From Gavia stellata (taxonomy: Eukaryota; Chordata; Aves; Gaviiformes; Gaviidae), in the NCBI RefSeq assembly GCF_030936135.1, contig NC_082635.1:186001-250000 (forward strand): a stretch of 64,000 bases of DNA, in the 5' to 3' direction. The position numbers were made by a program, and so were the translations under genes. The notes beneath the pieces are model-generated. The model saw only the letters and a list, made by a program, of their open reading frames with translations, searched no databases and was not told where the DNA came from. Positions 44,701 to 57,584 of the stretch are shown here, piece by piece. Each line of letters begins with the position of its first letter. Position 1 is the stretch's first letter.

Positions 44701-47700
44701 GCCTGCCGGGTGTTAATTTTATTCCTTTTTTTTTTCCTGCGTGATGCAGCCTCTCTGCCTGCTTGACAGCTCAGCTGCCTCCAAAGCGCCTGTTTATGCA
44801 GCTGGAGAAGGAGGGAAGACAAGCAGGTGGGGGAGCAGCTACTGCCAGCAGCAAAGCAGGAGCCCGAAAGAGCCGTATTTTATAACCCCTCCGTGCGTTT
44901 GCGTGTCTATGTAGACACACACACGCTCTCACCTCTCACCGTTGCATCCTCCAAAGGGTTTCACCAGCTCCCGGCGTCACCTTTGCGGAGCAAACGCTTT
45001 GCTGGGAAAATTTGCCTGGTCACCTGAAAATGGGTCTTGGTTTGCCGAAATGCCTTGGCCCCAAATCCAGAAACGCCGCCTCCAAATTAATTACTAATTA
45101 CTCGTTTATTGGGTGGGCTGGACCTTTGGAAAGAGCTGGTTGATGTCCCTTCTCTGCACAGGGGGAGACGCTGCCATCCATGAGGTCCCTGTTCCACCAG
45201 GATGGGGAGGAGGAGGAGGTCGTTTCACGGATGCGTTGTCATCATCCCGCATGCTGACTTCATCTGGGTCCAGAATTTCTCTGGGGCTGGCTCACTGCCA
45301 GGCTCCCCAAACCCACTTTCGGTGCAAAAAGGAGCTCAGGAAAGACCTTGGGAGCCAAATGCCCCCCCAAAAAAAAAGAGGAATGGGAAAAAAAACCACC
45401 CCACCCCACCAAATCATCCTTCTGGCTGCACGACCAAGCAATTAATTCCTCTGGATGGGCTGGTGACAGGGATGGTGACCAGAGGGAACAGGGATGCTCC
45501 AGCCTGCGTTTCATCCCTGCGTCCCAGCACGCAGCTTTGCAGCCGCAGGACCCCCCCACCCTCCGAGCACAGGCACCCCGGTTCCTCTGCAGCCCATGAA
45601 CCAGAGGGGACCTGGGGGTCCCCCCTGAGGTGTCCTGACCCTTAAATGAGCACCCAGAGGGTCACGCCAGGCACCGCTTCCAGCTCCGGAAGGAGCTTTT
45701 CCTATTCAAAGAACCAGGATTCACCCAAGAATCAGCCTTGCGAGCACCAAAATGTTGCTAGAACCAAATTTTCGTGTTTTTCCAAGGCCCTTCATCGCTC
45801 ACCCACCCCTCAAACCCCCTCTGGAAGCTTTTCCTTGGAGGGCTGGATCTTGCTCTCTCCGCTTCTCGCGGGATTTGGTTTCCCCTGCCTTGTGCCAGCT
45901 GCCCGTAACTCACCGGAGAATCAATTCCCAGATCTGCGCTGAACCGTCGTTAAGCCTCGTTAGCCTTAAGCTTCCTTCTCTTGATTTCTGGTTATTGCCT
46001 GGGTAGGAAATCAACACCTCTGCGTGATGGAGAGTCTCTGCTTTCCCTCGTACGGTCAATCTTAACGTCTCCCGAAGCTCTGCAGAAGCGAAGTGGGTAG
46101 AGAGCATCTCTTAGCTCCACCGTGGATGAAGGAGGTGGAAGCACATGAGACATCCAAGAAGGTCATGAAGGACCCCAAAATTAAAACGTGGCTCCCCGAA
46201 TCATCGCAGCCTTGAGCGTGAGGCCGTTCTCCCTCGTTGCGTTGAGTTCCATGAGACCTTTGCGTGGTTCCTCCTCTCCTGAATATATTCTGATCCTTCT
46301 TATGGGATACATCACCCTGCGCTGGCTTGTCTCGCAAAGTTTTTCCTGCTGCGAGTATCCTCTACCAGAGACAAATTAAAGTGGCACGGCTGCATAATTA
46401 ATGCCGCTAATGAATAATGAAGCAAGTCTAAAGTTGCATGCATTTTTCAAGCTGAGCGTGGGAGAGGACCAAACAGGTTGGTTTTTAAATTACTCCTTCG
46501 GCCGAGCGGCGGTCGGGGACCGACTGTGGGAGACGAAGGCTGCTAACGGCAGCGACGACCCTACGGCCCCCGGATGCTCATCCTGGAAGGAAAATGCTTG
46601 GGAAAGGCTGAGCTTGCTGAAAAGAGACCCCACCTCACGCAGCTGAGCAGCCGGGCTGAAATGAGATTGCTCTAAGTTACGCAGTGGAAAACTAATTTAC
46701 TTTCTGTAGGTGATGGAGAGGCACCAAACCGACGCTTGAGCTGGCGGATGTGCCAGCAGTTTTTAGTTTCTTTTTTTTTCCTTCCTATAATCCCTCTGCT
46801 CAATGCGTTATCAGAGAGGACCGTGCTTATCGCATGAACTTGGCTTGATGCGACGCTCAGCCGGGCTTGCAAAGGCAACGGCGGGCACGGAGGGGGAGAG
46901 ACTTCCTTGGGAAAAGCCCACCCAAACTCAGGGATCTTGCTTGGAGGGTTCGGCGCATGGGGATGGATGCCCACCCGTGAAATGTGGGGGTTTTTTTTGG
47001 AGATTCCTCAGCGTGCACTCCCACTGCTGCTCCTCCTTCTGCATCCCCTCTGCCCTCGAAGCAATGCCAGGCAGGGGATGGTCCCCTCTTCGCTTTTGCA
47101 CAGCACCCCTTTTTTCTGCACCCTGCTTTGGCTCTTGCAGACACCAAGAGCTTTTACTGTCCGCTTTGACGAGCAAAAGGGGTTCCAACTGGGTGCAAAA
47201 TAATTCTGGGCAGCCTGAAATATTATTATTTTTTTCTCTTGCCATTGCAAAATGACAAAGTTCCTCCTTTCTTGGCCTCGGTCACCCAAAATTACAATTT
47301 TTCCAGCACATGTCCCATACCTTGTAGGAGCACAACTCTTCGCCCAAGACCACCATCAAGAAGCAACCTACTCCCCCCCCTTGCAAGCTCTCGCTGATGT
47401 CCTCCTCATCCCGACTCCGAACCGCGCCGCCGCTATTGATCGCACCGCCTGCCTTGGGGATTTTGTTTTGCAGCCTGGCGTCGGCAAGCGTACGTGATTG
47501 ACGGGCTGGAGCTGGCTGATCTGCACTTGTGAAGCAAAACAGAAGGAAACTGTGCCTTCCCCTCCCTTGATTTCAATTACAGGGAGATTTTCTCCTCCGA
47601 GACGGCAAGACGGCTTCTGGAGGACAGGGCTCGCCTTTCAGCCCCCTCTCCATCACCCTCGCCCGGGAACAAACAAGCTATTTACAGGCTCTCGGCAGCA

Positions 47701-47930
47701 TCCAACTGCTTCCCCAGCAATTAAGGGCGGGGGAAGATGGAGAGATGAGGGCATTGTCCTCAAGGCCATGCTGGGTCCATGGGGGCAGGACTTTCTCACC
47801 ACCCTCGAGAGCCCAGCAGGTCAGAGGTACAAGTTGTTATCTCTTTGATTCAAGGATATTAGATATTTCTAGACTTTTTTTACATGATGTGCTGCCTCTC
47901 GCTGCTGTCAACAAGCCATCTTCTCTCTGA
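38790..47930. other. Lower-GC intergenic region without recognisable exons
   Basis: No frame resembles a known protein. The neighbour in human is MEIS3, but I could not find MEIS homeodomain or PBC-A exons. AT-rich, low-repeat stretches rich in TAAT/ATTA cores (about 39210-39380, 39640-39760, 41690-41910, 42080-42300, 46370-46450) look like developmental enhancers. A TGATTGACGG motif at 47495-47504 resembles a PBX-MEIS site. A short piece at about 40690-40760 resembles CR1 (CATTAATGACCTGGATGATG). An A-rich tract lies at 40898-40917. Confidence 0.5.
39920..39973. promoter_or_regulatory. Inverted pair of RFX X-box-like motifs
   Basis: CCTGTTGCCATGGCAG at 39920-39935 and its exact reverse complement CTGCCATGGCAACAGG at 39958-39973 are separated by 22 bases. 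Each arm contains GTTGCCATGG, the core of the RFX X-box. It could act as a double RFX site or form a 16-bp hairpin. Confidence 0.55.
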
Positions 47931-47935
47931 TGTCC

Positions 47936-48705
47936 CCTCTCCTCTGCTCCATCCATGTAGGATGAGCACAGCCCACCCACCTTCTCCTCTGCTCCATCCC
48001 TGTGGGATGAGGACAGCCCACCCACCTTCTCCTCCGCTCCATCCGTGTGGGATGAGGACAGCCCACCCACCTTCTCCTCCGCTCCATCCGTGTGGGATGA
48101 GGACAGCCCACCCACCTTCTCCTCTGCTCCATCCGTGTGGGATGAGGACAGCCCACCCACCTTCTCCTCCGCTCCATCCGTGTGGGATGAGGACAGCCCA
48201 CCCACCTTCTCCTCTGCTCCATCCCTGTGGGATGAGGACAGCCTACCCACCTTCCCCTCTGCTCCATCCCTGTGGGATGAGGACAGCCCACCCACCTTCT
48301 CCTCTGCTCCATCCATGTGGGATGAGGACAGCCTACCCACCTTCTCCTCTGCTCCATCCCTGTGGGATGAGGACAGCCCACCCACCTTCTCCTCTGCTCC
48401 ATCCATGTGGGATGAGGACAGCCCACCCACCTTCTCCTCTGCTCCATCCCTGTGGGATGAGGACAGCCTACCCACCTTCCCCTCTGCTCCATCCCTGTGG
48501 GATGAGCACAGCCCACCCACCTTCTCCTCTGCTCCATCCCTGTGGGATGAGCACAGCCCACCCACCTTCTCCTCTGCTCCATCCATGTGGGATGAGGACA
48601 GCCCACCCACCTTCTCCTCTGCTCCATCCCTGTGGGATGAGGACAGCCCACCCACCTTCTCCTCTGCTCCATCCATGTGGGATGAGGACAGCCTACCCAG
48701 CAGAC
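47936..48705. repeat. 45-bp minisatellite, about 17 copies
   Basis: Unit TTCTCCTCTGCTCCATCC(A/C)TGTGGGATGAGGACAGCC followed by CACCCACC. Copies differ at a few positions (CATGTGG/CCTGTGG/CGTGTGG, CCCACCC/CCTACCC). The unit length is a multiple of three and lacks stops in several frames, so 15-residue-repeat frames of about 280-310 codons exist on both strands. Confidence 0.95.
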
Positions 48706-48709
48706 CAAA

Positions 48710-49695
48710 CCCTGCGGTAAGGCTGTTCTGCAGATCACTCATGCCTCATCTATCGGTTTCTATTTTCCTCCTGATAGTTTTGTGGAGCCCGACTGCTCTC
48801 TCGAGTAATAATCACAGTAGAAATAAGGTAAGAGGAGGAAACAAGTCTGGGCTCAAAGCCACCAAGAGCAGGCACACATTTTTCATTGCTCTGACACGCC
48901 AAGTTAACGCCGCAGACCAAGAAACCCTCGCGATGGGCAGAAAAGTTTGCGTAACAGAAAATAAGCAAAATAAATGTAAGCTGTGAGAGGGACCGATGGC
49001 TTGAGAGAGACATCGCTCCTCTGTGCCTTTTCCAAACAAACCTTCAGATGTACAAATGAATCCGCTAGTAATATTCCTCACAGTCTTGCAGAAAGCTCAT
49101 TAGGAGGCTAACGAGGGGCCCAGGCTTGGAGGTTAATGCGAGAGCAATTACATATTCTCCCTGGGTTGGTTTTTTTTTTGAGGTGAAACCAGGAGAGCTC
49201 ACATGCGGCAGCAGCCTCCAGACTTTTCCCTGCCTTTCATCAAAAATCTCCTTTTTTTTCAGCTTAACAAAAGCACCTTTTCATACAAAAGGTCATGTAA
49301 CTTCTGCAGCTGAGCGCCGCGACGGCGTAAGGCTTGTATCAGCTCTCCGGTTTTCCCAGCGTTGCATACAAAGCGAGGGTCATAAGCCTCCCCCGTGAGC
49401 CATATGGCATTTATGCTCCTCTCCTTCTAGTGCTGTCACGTCTCAAACCTGTCCAATTGATGGAGATGATCCAAGAAAACTAATACCGGTCTCTGGCATT
49501 TATCAGTTTGCACGATGGAGTCAGGCATCTTCCTGCTCCGGCAAAAGGGTAAATACCAAGTCGCTCATTAAAATCCTACAGTCCTTTCCACTAAAACCTG
49601 CAAGATTGAGTTCTTTAGGTCCTTCTACGTCCTGTTTGTTTGAGAACTTCCTCCCCTCCTCTCCACCTCCTTCTCCTCGGTGCTACTGCAACAGA
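48710..49695. other. Intergenic DNA
   Basis: No gene recognised. Moderately AT-rich unique sequence follows the 45-bp minisatellite. Confidence 0.5.
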
Positions 49696-49699
49696 AAGG

Positions 49700-50500
49700 C
49701 AATACGGCAGCAGTTTAGAGTCTGACATGGTCAATGAGGACATGGAGTTGAAAACTGGAGAGGAACCTCATGAAGTTCAGCAAGGAAAAGTGCTGCACCT
49801 GGGGAGGAACAACCCCGTAGTAGCAGTCTATGCTGGGGGTCATCCGGCTGGAAAGCAACTCAGCAGAGAAGGACCTGGGGGTGCTGGGGGACACCAAGTT
49901 GACCGTGAGCCAGCGATGTGCCCTCGCTGCAAAGGACAACAACAGTGTCCTGGGCCGCATTAGGCGAAGTATTGCCGGAAGGTCGAGGGAGGTGGTCCTT
50001 CTCTCTTCAGCGCTGGTGAGGACACATCTGGAGTACCGTGTCCAGTTCTGAGCTCCCCAGTACAAGAGAGTCATGGGCGTACTGGAGAGAGTCCAACGAA
50101 GGGCGGTGGAGATGATGAAGGGACTGGAGGAAAGGCTGAGGGAGCTGGGTCTGTTCAGCCTGGAGAAGGGTCAGGGTGACCTTATCAACGTATATAAATA
50201 CCTGAAGGGAGGGTGCAAAGAAGATGGAGCCAGGCTCTTCCCAGTGGTGCCCAGTGACAGGACCAAGAAGCAATGGGCGACTGAAACACAGGAGGTTCCC
50301 TCTGAACATCAAGAAACACTTTTTATACCGTGATGGTGACTGAGCGCTGGCACAGGTTGCCCAAGGAGGTGGTGGAGTCTCCATCCTTGGAGACATTTGG
50401 AAGTGTTTGGACGTGGTTCTGGGCAACCAGCTCTAGGTGGCCCTGGTTGGACTAGGTGACCTCCAAAGGTCCCTTCCCACCTCAACCATGCTCTCATTCT
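49700..50500 (+). mobile_element. CR1 LINE, 3' 0.8 kb with decayed reverse-transcriptase C-terminus
   Basis: Plus-strand frames read LESNSAEKDLGVLGDTKLTV, RTHLEYRVQF and [20 protein letters not shown], the end of CR1 ORF2. The frame is broken by a TGA at about 50049-50051, where the family has Trp. The 3' end has CAGGTTGCCCAAGGAGGTGG and GGTTGGACTAGGTGACCTCC. It is 5'-truncated, as usual for CR1. Confidence 0.9.
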
Positions 50501-50504
50501 GGAT

Positions 50505-53500
50505 GTATCAGTGGGCAGATTTTCATAGGACAAGGGTTGTACACGTCCCGCTATGTCAGACCATGCACAGCACCAACCTTGCCTCAAAAGCTCCTTAGTA
50601 AAACCCGAGCGTCCTCTAAGTCCAGCCTAAAAAAACCACCCAAGGTCATCGCCAGCAGCACCATGAGGGCTGTAGCTCACGGCTTGTCAACTGCTTTGCT
50701 TGGTAGGAAGAGACAGGGCATCATTAACCACCTTCCACCTCAGACAACGCCGAGGAGGAAATATATGCCTCGACTTACGGCAGGCCATAATTCTGGCAGC
50801 ACAGGTCTGTTGTGATATACATCACCTCTTCCGGAGACCATCAGTTACCCTCCGCCAGCGCATTTCTCTTTATTAGGTGACCAAAGGAGCAAAGGCATAA
50901 TGCTGCAGATACCTGCTTCCCCACCTGGAATAAACCCCGACATCTTCTCCTCCCGTTGACGTCCCTCCAGTGTCCGAGCAACCTAACCCAGTTATTACTG
51001 CAGCTGCATGGAGATTTTCTGGATAACACTTACTGTTTCCTCCCCCTGCAAGAGCATCCATGACACGAAGGATCTTGTTTGGCGCTCCGACACCCCCGGA
51101 TATTTTATTGCTCTAAGCACGCCAGACTACGGCGGGTTAACGTGGGCTTCTCTGAGACAGCTTCGGATAAAGCTGTCATCTACAGCTGCATCGTAAACTC
51201 GTCTTCTTAATTGCCTTGTCATTAATACCGGCTCCTACATGCCGCTGGTTTGAACACCTCCCAAACCGTCTTGTTGCTGCAATGATTTCCCTTACTGGTA
51301 GATACCGGTGAGGTCCGACAGTGCATCCCATGAAATGCAGGTGGGGTGGTCCCCCAAAAGCGTGCTCAAACTGGGCAACCGCAGACTGCCTCCTGCACTA
51401 CAAAGTGCCTTCGCTCTATGCGCCTCAAATCATTTAATTTGCTTTCGCTTTGGGCTGGATTAAATAAAGTCATCGAGCAGTCGGCGCTGTCTTTTCATGT
51501 CATGTAATGACAAATGAATACTGCTGGGACCAAAAAATATAGACCTGGAGATGACATGATTGCTGTTATTGTTCCTCAAACCGTTGCTGTCTTAGAATCT
51601 CACTGCACCTCCTGCAACACGGTGATGGCCGCCCAGCCATAAGCAGAAGCCTTTGGTCTTCAGACAGTATTTCCACACCAGGAACCACTCTGTCTATTTT
51701 TTTAAATGCACCTGTATTTGTAATTATGCGCGCAAGCCTGCAAATATCGCCTGCAGAAGCTGCCCCCTTCTCGGTGCTTAATGGAGAATGAATGATCAAA
51801 GTCATAGAAGAAAGCCAACTGTGTTCCCTCAGGGTCCCAGAGAAAAGTTTCCTTGGCAGGTTGGGACACCAGGATGTCTTTTTTTCTCCGCCAACAAACC
51901 TTTCTGAGTTCATCTGCCACCAGTCGGGGGAACGAGCTTGGATTTGGGTCAAGCCAACTGAGTGGTGGTTGCTCAGTAGCAATGACCCTTTGCTCAGGAT
52001 CCAGGTTGGAGAGTTGCAGGAAGCACCGAGCTCAAGTAAGGTCCCAAGCTCAAAAATATCTTATCCGTAGCATAAATACAATTTAATTGGCTTCCTGAAT
52101 GAGTTGGAAAGTACCATCCTCCTGCAGCTGCTGGAGGAAAGCAAGGGAGGTGCAGCGCAGACCCTGGTTTCACCCCTCCATGTCCCCAGGGTGGCTACAA
52201 AGGAGATGGGAGGAAAAAAAAATGGTTGAAAAGTCTGAATTCAGCCTGGATCGGCTGTTCTTCTGCCAAATCTGTTGATAAAACAGGAGCAAACCCCCTG
52301 GAAAACGCCCAGCAAAGGCATGCAGGATGGATACTGTGCTCCCCATCACCTGCAAGGGACCTCGTCTGCTACTTCTACCCTTGATAAGCAACCAGCGGCC
52401 AGAGACGAGCTTGATTAAATAGACAAAGCATCACATTTATCTTGTCGCTCGCTCTCCTCCGCCGACCTAATTGAAAGGGCTTTGCAGAGCTAAAAGTGTC
52501 CTCGCCACCTCTTAAGCGCTCAGAGAACGGGTTTGTTACGCGGAGCGAGGCGTAGAAAGGAAAAGCAACCGTGCATCTCTCTCTTAACGAGACGAGGAAA
52601 AAAATCAGCGACAGCTCTGGGCTGCTTTGCAAAAGCCTCGCCTGCATTTTTGAAGGGTTCATGGGCACATCGTCTCAACCCCACTGCGCCAGCGCCGATG
52701 GCTTTCAAGTGCCATTTCATTTCTGATTCGCTTTGAACTCTCGCTTCCCCTTGGAGATAAATTCCCTAAAAAATGTCACTTGACTACAGCAGATTCCTGC
52801 GTGCAGCTGTGAAGCAGCTGCTGAGCATCATCAAAATAAGAGCTGCGTTTCACCACTCTGTAGAAGACGTGGATGAAGATTTCCTCGCGCCATGAACTTG
52901 TGCACTGCAAAGCACTGCAAAAACCTCCCATTTTGATTCAGACCTTTTATCTGGCACAGGTTTCCCACCTTCGGCCATCAGAAGAGTCCACAAAGGTAGA
53001 AAAGTCACCGGCAGGATTGCACCTACCTCCCCCAAAGCATCCATCTCCAGCAGAGCAAGCCAAGCCACGAATGCCTTTTGCCCATCAGCCACTATCACGC
53101 AACAACCAGCACGGGTGTTTCGCTCCCCAAACCCATTGCAAAAGCCCCTTCCCCTCCCGCGAAGACGTGCCTTGCACCCCACGGCAAGCCCCAAACCAGT
53201 GAGTTTGGGTGGACCAAACAGAATATCAGAGATGGTTTCCAAGCTGCCATCATTCACGGGTCACCGGAGGGTCTTCTCTTCCCCGTACAAAGCAAGAGCT
53301 GACAAGAAGCGTGATGGAGCTGGGAGTCAAGGGCACGACCGGGAGAGCCTCTGCCTTTGGGTTTGCCGTAGGACTGGGCGCTCTGCGATAACTTGCAAGA
53401 GCTCTTGAAAGCCAACAGAAAAGCACGTGTCCTCGTTCACGTACGTTCCCCCTTTGGGACAGGGCAGCAGGAGTTTCTTTCCCTCCCTGTACTTCGAAGT

Positions 53501-55605
53501 TGATGAGAGTGGGCTTGGAAATATTTTTTGTTATTAATTAATCATGTTTTTTTCTCCCTTCTTCCCGGATTCAGGGCTAAAATTCTGCAGGGCACGCAGC
53601 GTTTGCAGATGCAGACCTGCAGCTTACCGACCCCTACAACCTTGCTATGGCTTTGCAAACGCCTTCCCTCCAGTGTCGCTCCCCTCAACAGCCTGTACGG
53701 TTTTGCAGCATCACTTTGGCTAAGAAAAACCCTTCGTTAGATCCCAGCTACTTTCCGAAGACTGAAAGTGTGATTAGAAACCAATATAGGGCAAAGACTT
53801 ACACGTGACGGCAGCACCGATGGGCAAAGCATCCGTGGGGATAGGTGTGCAAGATTCCTCCTTGTAGACATGAATCTGTGGGTATTTCCTGAGGGTGGGA
53901 TGTCTTGCAGGGAGAGAGATGCTCGGCAAACCCTGGAGCAGACAGACCGTAACGTGCTGATGTGCATCCTGGGGGTAGAGCTTCATCCGTCGGCAAAGCT
54001 CTGGAGCGCATCGGTGGTTTACGTGTTAGACCCAAGCAGCCTACGAAGGGGAAACGCAGCTCCTCTGATGCGGGAGAAAGCAGGAGGAGAGCAAGAGATG
54101 CTAAGCACGCATAACAAGAACATGAAGATATAGTTTTTAGCTAACGAATACATGAGATTATAGCTTTTAGCTGAGAGCAGCCATCCAAGTGACCCTACGG
54201 TCTTCCACAACCCATGGAGACTGGGGATATTTTTCCAGGACCATTGCTTTCTGCCACCGATCTACTCGTACACAGCTCCAATCCCTCTTTGCCTACAATC
54301 AGGACACTACTCTCATGGAAAAAAAAAAAAAATTAAAATAATTAAAAAAAATAAATAACTCAATAGGCAGCCAGAAAACCCTACCATAAATACATCCTCA
54401 TCCAACCTCCCTGTCCCCTCGGTAAAGCAACAAGATTTGATCGAGGCAGCACACGCAGAGTGACAAACTGCGTGCGCACGCACGCCCAGGCGTAATGATT
54501 TAGCACAGCAGTCGCTTTGCAAGCCAACATCTAAAGCTTCCAAATTTAGCCCTTGTTGAAAGGCTTGTATGGATCTAACGCTGTATTGATCTGATATGCG
54601 TGAAAGCCGAGGTAACATGCCCGAGAGGAGACTATCCCACCAGTTCCTTTTTGGAACATTTGTGCATTTGTTGATTAAGCAAAAGAAACAGCAAATCCAG
54701 CAGATAGGTGACGACCACAAGCAAATAAAAAAACCCCTGGGGTGGATATGCACGGTCAGAACAGACGGAGTTTCACCAACTTGCTCCAGGAGGTTATGCA
54801 ATTTTTATTTTATTGTATTTTTAAATGCAAGTATTCAGGGTTAATTACCTATTAGCAGGGTCCTTGTCCTTAATGAGGATATTTAAAATGCACGAAAAGG
54901 GGTTGGTGAGTCATTCTGTTCTCAGAGACCATCTTTCATGTGGAAGGAGGGTGGATCAGCGAGCGCGTGCTGGATAAAAACTGAGCCACAGCCAGACCCC
55001 AAACCAGTCCTGCCCCTCAAAACCATCCCATTGTATTAAAGAAGAATGCCAATGGCATCCTAAAAAAGCACTTTGCCATTCCAGACACACAAAGCCACTG
55101 CTGTTACAGACACCGGCTTGCAGGATCAGGGTTTCCTTCCATGCAACAGGGTCCTAAATCCAACTGGAGGTTTCAAAGGTGCAACAAAAATCCCCAGACT
55201 GGGAAATACGATGAGTTTTGTCCCGGTCAGCCTAAGCCTATAAGAGTTTTGAAAATGACGGGACAAAAGCAGACGAAGGAGCAATGCAACTGGCATTACA
55301 TCTGCCTGCCTTTGGTTCTCCAGGTAGTCACCTACAGCCACTTCTCGAAGGCTTGGGCACCCCAAAAGCATCACTGCCAGACACAGAAGGTAAATACTTG
55401 GCTCTTCTCGAGCCCGTTCTTTTTGAGAAGCCAAAAGTGCTTTCTAGTGCTGACACAAGGTTGGCACTGATGGGACAGCTTGCAGTGGCGTAGACCCTGA
55501 TGGGGGTGGTGTTGGCATCTGATGGAACATCTGCAGTGGTGCAGACCCCAAAATACAAGAGGTGGAAGAGTGTGACGGGAAGAGAGCACAGAGATCCCAA
55601 AGGAC
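50505..55605. other. Intergenic DNA
   Basis: No coding exon recognised on either strand. A-rich low-complexity sequence lies at about 54318-54356. The rest is unique sequence of moderate AT content. Confidence 0.45.
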
Positions 55606-55610
55606 GCTCA

Positions 55611-55745
55611 ACCACAGCATGGTCGAGGTGGGAAGGGAGGTCTGGAGGTCATCTGGTCCAACCAGGGCCACCTAGAGCTGGTTGCCCAGGACCACGTCCA
55701 GATGGCTTTTGGATGTCTCCGAGGAAGGAGACTCCAACCGCTGGG
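55611..55745 (-). mobile_element. CR1 LINE 3' fragment, minus strand
   Basis: The sequence GGTCATCTGGTCCAACCAGG with CCACCTAGAGCTGGTTGCCC is the reverse complement of the 3' end of the CR1 copy at about 50390-50500. It is short and strongly 5'-truncated. Confidence 0.8.
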
Positions 55746-56210
55746 CTTCACCCACTCCTTGAATGGAGAAATAAACCCCTGAATGGGGAGTCAAGCCCTC
55801 CGCTCTTTGCCGAGATGCCGGTTGCTCTGGACCAAATGCTTCTGAGATCCAGCCTCGGAGGATCTCTATCCACGTGGATTTCTGGGCACTGTGCAAAAAT
55901 GCTGCTTAAAAAAAAAAAGTAATTAGATATTCTGCACCCTGCCCTGAAGGTCGATAACTCACTCAGTCTGTTTATAACTTAAAAACCCAACCACCCACAA
56001 CCCCACCGCCCAGCCCTCTGTCATCTCTGAATGTGAAATATGAGCCTTCTCCCTCCGCTGTGTGGTGATTTACAGCCTCCCGCCCGTACGCTCCACAGCT
56101 TCTCCAGCCCTGTTTACTTTACCTCTTCAGAAGACAAATTGGAAATCGGCTTGAAATTAAAGATCAATGAAGAATTTAACTCCTTTTTGCCCCATTTGCT
56201 GCCTTTTCTT

Positions 56211-56725
56211 TTTTCTTCCCTTCCCTTCCCTTCCCTTCCCCTTCCCTTCCCTTCCCTTCCCTTCCCTTCCCTTCCCTTCCCTTCCCTTCCCTTCCCTTCC
56301 CTTCCCTTCCCTTCCCTTCCCTTCCCTTCCCTTCCCTTCCCTTCCCTTCCCTTCCCTTCCCTTCCTTTCCCTTCCCTTCTCTTCTCTTCTCTTCCCTTCT
56401 CTTCTCTTCTCTTCTCTTCTCTTCTCTTCTCTTTCTCTTCTCTTCTTTCTTCTCTTCTCTTCTCTTCTCTTCTCTTCTCTTCTCTTCTCTTCTCTTCTCT
56501 TTTCACTTCTCTTTGCTTCGCTTCGCTTCCTTTTTCTTTTCCTTTATCTTATCTTCTCTTCTTTTTCCTCTCCTCTCCTCTCCTCTCCTCTCCTCTCCTC
56601 TCCTCTCCTCTCCTCTCCTCTCCTCTCCTCTCCTCTCCTCTCCTCTCCTCTCCTCTCCTCTCCTCTCCTCTCCTCTCCTCTCCTCTCCTCTCCTCTCCTC
56701 TCCTCTCCTCTCCTCTTTTATTCTT
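56211..56725. repeat. Compound pentanucleotide pyrimidine array
   Basis: Three successive pure-pyrimidine blocks: (CCCTT)n at about 56215-56375, (TCTTC)n at about 56376-56510 and (TCTCC)n at about 56566-56715, with short transitional sequence between the last two. Ideal for triplex (H-DNA) formation. Leu/Pro/Ser frames over it are artefacts. Confidence 0.98.
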
Positions 56726-57297
56726 ATTTTCTTTTATTTTCTTTTCTAGTCCTCTCCAGTCCTAGTCTATTTTAAATTTTTTTTTTGAGCTGAGCACAGA
56801 TTTAAAAAGATGAAAAAAAAACCCCAACCCATTCCCTGTTTTTTCCCAGGAATATCAGCATTTTTCCGGAGACTCTGCAAGCTCCTTCTCCTGGGAATTA
56901 GTTATCCGACACCCCGTGAGCAGCCTCTAAATCCTCCCTGTAGTAAAACCTTCCCTCCACGCACCAGAGAGAACAGGGAAAAAAAAAAATCCCCATCACC
57001 GAAACGCAGCATCGCTACGCCCCAGCCCCTTCCCCGCCGGCAGCGGTGGGCGGCACATCCAGAAATATCAAAAAATGGGGGAGTTGGGTCCTTTTAAGGG
57101 TCACTGAAGGTCACTGCCCCGAGAAATCTGCTCTTTCTGATGTGCGCACCGCTGCCGGCAGCATCTTTGGTCCGAAAGTCCTGGTAATGGTGAGTTCAAC
57201 AGGAGATTTCAGTGGATCCGCGGTTTTGGGCTCTTTGCTGGGTGGCCCTTGCTGGTGTCAAGTATTTTTGAGTATAGAACAAACACAAAAGAAGCCT

Positions 57298-57580
57298 TTA
57301 TAAAAATATTAACTAATAATAGCAATAAATTAAATAATAATAAATAATAACATTAACATGGAATAATAAATAAAATTCATTAAATAATAATAATAACAAT
57401 AATACATAATAGTAACACGTTAAATAATAAATAACAACAACAATAATAAAATTAAATAATAATCATAACAATTAAATAATAATAAACAATAACAAAAAAA
57501 TAATAAAAATTTTAAAATATGAATAAAATTATTATTATTTCTATTCCTATTTCTATTTCTATTACTATTACTTTTACTTT
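57298..57580. repeat. AT-rich AAT/ATT low-complexity block
   Basis: Irregular AATAAT, AACAAT and TAAATAA runs, then TATTTCTATT repeats and a short TTG run, for about 280 bases with hardly any G or C. Likely a decayed microsatellite. Confidence 0.9.
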
Positions 57581-57584
57581 TTTG

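Noticed and set aside
56040-56775. Leu-Pro-Ser frames of about 200-240 codons
   Set aside because: Pure pentanucleotide repeat translation.
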